Shown here in pieces: positions 59,645-64,000 of a DNA stretch of 64,000 nucleotides (position 1 is the stretch's first letter; each line of letters starts with the position of its first letter). Made by a program: the position numbers and the translations under genes. The stretch covers positions 1 through 64,000 of the forward strand of contig RPFO01000899.1 of NCBI GenBank assembly GCA_009746045.1, in the 5' to 3' direction. The DNA comes from Mesostigma viride (taxonomy: Eukaryota > Streptophyta > Mesostigmatophyceae > Mesostigmatales > Mesostigmataceae). Under the pieces are notes generated by a model. That model made no database searches. It was not told the origin of the DNA and saw nothing but the letters and a program-made list of their open reading frames with translations.

Positions 59645-62565
59645 TTAGTACGTGACCGCGTGCTCGGTAATCAAATTGTACGGGGCGTCGATGATAGTGC
59701 CGAGAGTGTTCGAGTTGGTCACGGAGTTCGGAGCCAGGTTCGTCCCGATCCATCCGTTATAACCGCCTGACCCGCGCACCTTCACGAGCTGCAGCCCCTC
59801 GTTGTTAGAAATGCGGAAGCCGTAGGTCACGGTCAGCCCGGCGGCGTACGTCTCCTTCCAGCCGTAGACTTGCGCGTCGTGACTGGAAACGACGGCGTTC
59901 TTCACGCGCACGTCGTCGAACCATATGGCGTATCCTGTCTGGTTCTTCCCTGGGCCGAGCCGCAGGGTGGGGGTGGATCCGACGTCCACGGAACCCGTTA
60001 TGGTGGCCACGGAGGCACCGTTGACGTACAACACGGTATTGGTTCCGTTGCGAGAAACGGCGAGGACGAAGGGGACATCGAACACGACGACCGACGCGGT
60101 CTCGACGGTCTGGGTCCCGTCGGAGATCGTGAGCTTGCCCGCGCTGGTCACGGAAACCGCAGTTGTCGCGCTGCCAGCATACGACATGAGAACGAGACCA
60201 TTGGCGAGCGAGCTGGAAAGGGCGGCGCGGGGGATCACCTTTGTGATGACGGTGAAGGTCCCGTTCGGCAGGGACGTCGCACACGTGGCGCTCTGGTTTC
60301 CGGACGCGTCGATCTTGAGCACGCCGCTGTTGACTACGGCGCCCCCGTTCAAAGTGAACGTCTTGCTGCCCACCTCGGAAACGGCCCCGGAGGTGAACTC
60401 CCAGCGCACGTCATCGGTTCCAGAGGGGAGGGAGGCGAGGGACACGGAGGTCCCTGGGGCCTCGCGGTCGGCGCTCTCGATGGTGCGAGACAGCATGAGC
60501 TGTCCACCCTCGATGTGCCAGTAGGACCCGCCGACGGCCCCTTGTCCTGGTAGGTCTCCCCTGTGCCCATGTGCCATGTGAGGGCGCGGTTGGAGTAGGA
60601 CGCGCTGCCGTCGACGAAAAGACCGGAGTTGTCCGCGGCGGCGTTCGTCGCGGGCACGCCCTTGTTCAGCTTGAAGTAGTCCACGGTCCAGTTCTGGTTA
60701 GAACCGTTAGGCGAAGAGCTGCCAAACATCATCGTGAAAGTTTGGGAGTTCGCCAAGTAGCTTGTCGCGATCGTAGTCGGCGATCCTCCGAATGTGATGG
60801 GAACTGTAGCCCCGCCATCCTTAGAATACGTGAACGTTCCAGTGCACACTCCCCCAGACCACTCAAAAGACAGCCTGAACAGGTAAGTCCCCGCAGAGTT
60901 AAGGAGGTTTACCGCGTCGGACGTAATATTGACTTGAGACCCGTTCGAAACTGACCTATCAAGCCGGAGCGCGCCGTTGCTAGCGGAAAAGCGATAAAAC
61001 GACTGACCCGGGATGAAGTTTTCAATGCCGAAAAACTGATACGCACCGCCTACATTAGAAGCCAAAGCAGTGGTGATTGTTATAGGGAATTCGATGTACA
61101 AATTGTCCGCGCTCAGATTAATGAGACTGTTTGGGATATTGTTGTACTCGCTAGGATAATAGAATGCGGTCCTAGAATAAGTTGTAGTTGTGATGTTCAA
61201 AACCCCGCCGCTTACACTTGCTCCATTGAACGCGGATACGACGATGTTAGTGTATCCGGGTGCTGAGTTGGAAGTACCGGTGAACGGGAAGTCCATGATC
61301 AACGCAGACCCGGCCTGGTACCCCAGCTTCATCGTCTTGTCCACGACCTCCAGGTTCCCGGTCGCGTTAGTGCTCTCCAGCAGTCCAGCCACCTTCAAAT
61401 CGCCACTTACCGTGGTGTTCCCGGACGTCGTCAGCGCGCCCGTGACCGCCACCGTCCCGCTCGTGCTCGTCAGCTCCAGATTGCCCGCCGAAGTAGTCAC
61501 CTTGCCGCTGCCGCCCGCCGTGCTCGTCAGAATCAGGTCCTTGCCGACCGTCAGAGACGAGCCGCCCGGAGTGATCGACATCGCCGCAGAGCTCGTGGTA
61601 ACTGCCGCGTTCGTCACAACCACGCCGCCCACGGTCACCGGGTTGGACGCCGACCCCGCCGATGTGATCGTCAGGTTGCCCGAACTCGTGCTGAGCGCCG
61701 ACCCCGCGAAAGTCACGTTGGCCGCCTGCACCGTGTTGGCCGTAGATCCACCCGAAGTCAAAGCCAGCGTGCCGCTCGAGGTCGTGACCGCGCTATCCGT
61801 GACCTTCACGTTCTCCAGAACCACGGACTTGGTGGCGCCAGCCGTAAGAGTCAGGTCCACGTCGCTCGAGACCGTGAGCGCGTTATCGGTAACCTTGACG
61901 CTCTCCAGAACCACGGACTTGGTAGCGCCGGCCGTGAGGGTAAGGTCCACGTCGCTCGATACTGACAATGCATTATCGGTGAACTTGATGGACTCCACGA
62001 TCACCGATTTCGTAGCCCCCGCGGTAAGACTCAAGTCGACATCCCCGGACACGGTCACTGCGCTATCGGTAACCTTGACGGACTCGAGCACGACCGACTT
62101 GGTCGCGCCCGCCGTCAAAGTGAGATCCACGTCGCCCGAAACCGTGACCGCGCTGTTCGTGACCTTGACCGACTCGAGAACGACCGACTTTGTCGCGCCG
62201 GCGGTAAGTGTGAGATCCGTGTCGCTCGCAGTGGACAACGAGGCCGCGTTGAAAATGACATCGTCTACGCGAACCGCGCCGCTGCTAGAAGCTAGATTCA
62301 AACCGCCCGCGGACGTGCTAATCTGATTGCCTGAAAACGCGAGGTCGTCAACCGTGAGACCGCCTATCATGCTTGTGGTTCCTGTGATCAACAACATGTT
62401 CGTGTTATCCGACCCCAGCCCGTCGTTGGGGTTGATCACGATGCGGTCCTTAGAGGAAATGATGAGATCATGAGATGAGGCAAGGGGGTTCGAATCGCCA
62501 GACAAAGACGTCGTGGTAACGCTGCCCATGCGCATGTTGCTCAGGTTCTCACAAGGCAGAGACAT
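59645..62565 (-). CDS. Second long fibre protein with 30-aa repeats (one frameshift)
   Basis: It starts at the ATG 62565 with SLPCENLSNMRMGSVTT, close to the SLCENMG start of the other fibre. After a short head come about five repeats of 30 aa (core TVSGDVDLTLTAGATKSVVL), then related Ser/Thr-rich repeats, GNTTVSGDLKVAGLLESTNA, a LamG-like domain, and a shared segment GSYWHIEGGQLMLSRTI, a second LamG-like domain, and LTVTYGFRISNNEGLQLVKV. Near 60540 the frame shifts by one (consistent with a lost base), giving about 973 aa in all. It is paralogous to 52742-56634 in plan but with a different shaft repeat. Confidence 0.82.
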
Positions 62566-62607
62566 CGATTAGGGTAATACCATTACTTTAGAAAAAATTT
62601 ATACAAG
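62566..62607 (-). promoter_or_regulatory. Promoter region of the second fibre gene
   Basis: On the minus strand this reads AATTTTTTCTAAAGTAATGG then TATTACCCTAATCG before the ATG at 62565 (plus TTTAGAAAAAA at 62587-62597). It shares the TTCTAAA core with three other viral genes. Confidence 0.5.
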
Positions 62608-62988
62608 TCAAGAGGATTTCGTGACCACTAGGTAGTTCTTCAAGAACTGCCCCTTATCGGCGTCCGAAGGCGCGCGAATCGCGATGTTGTCGAGCGTGTC
62701 CACAAAGTCAGAAGCCAACGTGATGTCAGTCATATCACCCCAGGTGACGATCGTCGTCCCCCTTCCCTGGTTCTGGTTCCCGTTGAACACGGCCATGGCT
62801 CGATGTTCGTCACCCGTCGAATTCACCTCCGTGAAGTGATACGACCTCCCGACGGGCAGGACGAAAACCCCCACGCCCACAAAAAGCATGTTGCCGAACC
62901 GCGAGCCGTCTCGCACATGGACCGTGTGATCCGGGTCCGTATTGCACACGACGATGTCGCGCTGGTTTTCGCGCGGCAGGCGACTTTC
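62608..62988 (-). pseudogene. C-terminal part of a viral gene truncated by a Copia element
   Basis: The frame is open from the LTR edge to the stop at 62608, about 126 codons: SRLPRENQRDIVVCN, HVRDGSRFGNMLFVGVGVFV, TIVTWGDMTDITLASDFVDT, ending KNYLVVTKSS. It is beta-rich and may be a fibre or capsid-associated protein. The upstream part of the gene lies beyond the Copia insertion, outside the window. Confidence 0.65.
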
Positions 62989-63766
62989 TGTTGGAAAGGT
63001 AGAGGAAACTAATGGGTTTTACACAATGCCTTGTGCTTGGCCTTGTTACCCTTGCACCTTGCAGGTGATGAAAGACTGAGCTTGAAGACAATGGAAGAGA
63101 GACCAGAAAAAGAGTTTTATTTCTTAGGCTGAGAGGTTAGGAAAAGAGGTACCTGGCCTTAGGAGCCAGTTTCTTTTTATACCTTTCTAGCTAGGAAGGA
63201 TGACATCAGATGCTGATGTCATCATAGAAGCTTGTAGAAACATCTAAGCATATTCCCAGCATATTCTCAGTATATTCCAGGAATATTCCTGGCATATTCC
63301 TAGAACATTCCAAGGTCATTCTAGAAAGGTTCTAATGAGCTGGCATGACAGTTGATTGCCAAATGTCCTCTGAACAATGTGCCACATCTAATGCTTAATA
63401 AAGTGACACATGGTTTCTACTTGGAATGACAAGTGTAATCCAATGAGTCTATCCACTTGTCAGTCAATGGAATGCAACACTTGTCACTATGAGCTTCCAA
63501 CACATGTCAGCTCATGGAATGGACACTTGTCTACCAAAGAAGTACACCACTTGTCAAGCATGGAAGTGATGCTACTAGACCAACTCAGGTACAAGAGATC
63601 TATGGCCAAATATAGGACTATGGCACATGAACATTGATCAGCTCATTGAGAGCAATTCATCTAACTTATCAAATCTATCAAATTCTCAGCCCTTGTGAAG
63701 TAAAACAAAGAAGAATAAAGTCAGGCTGGAATATAGTGTGGGCAGGTGGGTATATGATCCCCAACA
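62989..63766 (-). repeat. 3' LTR of a canonical Copia element
   Basis: It starts TGTTGGAAAGG and ends GATCCCCAACA, so it has the normal TG...CA ends with a TGTTGG/CCAACA inverted repeat, unlike elements A-D. The pyrimidine run CCCCCCTTAG after it is the polypurine tract of a minus-strand element. It contains ATTCCTGGCATATTCC-like short repeats at about 63246-63320. Only one LTR is in the window. Confidence 0.8.
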
Positions 63767-63794
63767 CCCCCCTTAGCCAGCTGAACACAAAGGA

Positions 63795-64000
63795 CTAAGT
63801 TGACATGAGTTTGCCACGCAGGGCAGTGAACCTGGCACGTGAAAGTGCCTTCGTCAGAAGATCAGCAAGCATGTCCTCCCCAGGACAATGCTTCATGGCG
63901 ATGAGTCCCCCCTCCACCTTCTCCCGGATGAAATGGAAACGCACGTCAATGTGCTTCGTGCGCTTGGGATGAACAGGGTCACGAGCGAGTGCCACGGCGC
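63795..64000 (-). CDS. pol: Copia pol, C-terminal end of RNase H (partial)
   Basis: The frame runs off the window. It contains the classic Ty1/Copia block KRTKHIDVRFHFIREKVEGG, then CPGEDMLADLLTKALSRARF and LRGKLMST before the stop. This is a different, conventional lineage from elements A and B, whose RNase H lacks the KHIDVR block. The element lies on the minus strand and extends to the right of the window. Confidence 0.9.
   Translation of the reverse strand, partial: AVALARDPVHPKRTKHIDVRFHFIREKVEGGLIAMKHCPGEDMLADLLTKALSRARFTALRGKLMST

Noticed and set aside
61190-62326. 378-codon plus-strand frame opposite the second fibre gene
   Set aside because: Antisense of the 30-aa repeat shaft; no independent evidence.

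Overview
The window reads as a piece of a eukaryotic genome that carries an endogenised giant virus (Nucleocytoviricota) and has been invaded by young LTR retrotransposons. The viral part is GC-rich and tightly packed, with short AT-rich spacers. It holds hallmark virion genes: double-jelly-roll major capsid proteins (MCP), an A32-type packaging ATPase, conserved giant-virus proteins of unknown function, many small membrane proteins and two long repeat-containing fibre proteins. No polymerase, helicase or transcription gene is visible, so this is a structural/morphogenesis section. The eukaryotic setting is inferred from nested LTR retrotransposons with exact target-site duplications (TSDs) inside viral genes and from a gene with GT-AG introns. 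The host cannot be named from the sequence.

Layout. 1-2957: tandem copies of a short LTR element with only Gag, inserted in an MCP gene whose 3' end survives at 2958-3101. 3138-7695: two more MCP genes, one with a large LamG-like insertion. 7890-16735: mainly minus-strand viral genes (ATPase, JAMM-like protein, DUF5764-like protein, membrane proteins, a paralogous pair of about 400-490 aa, an acidic protein). 16925-42216: a 25.3 kb nest of retrotransposons. Element A (about 7.8 kb by itself) split a 70-codon viral membrane-protein gene and left the TSD AGACA. A was then hit by element B (32930-41424), element C (20613-28012) and a palindromic array D (29202-30771), each with its own 5-bp TSD. 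42275-47090: viral or virus-associated genes, including a 1226-aa DDE transposase of the Tc1/IS630 type. 47137-50422: a segment bounded by inverted repeats with a spliced gene for a PHD-like, (GM)n-repeat protein. 50478-62988: viral membrane, fibre and nuclease-like genes. 62989-64000: 3' end of an ordinary Copia element that truncates one more viral gene.

The nest is the most unusual part. Elements A-D all start AGTT and end AACT instead of TG...CA. A and B place the protease-like domain between integrase and reverse transcriptase (GAG-INT-PR-RT-RH), use HGDD where Copia has YVDD, and have DTN or DTQ in place of the protease DTG. Array D is five 206-bp palindromes (one 218 bp) separated by four 132-bp spacers in alternating orientation, each spacer with a perfect tRNA-type B box.

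Many viral and retroelement genes carry single-base frameshifts, nearly all consistent with one missing base. This may be real decay of an endogenous virus or base-level assembly error; the raw reads would decide.
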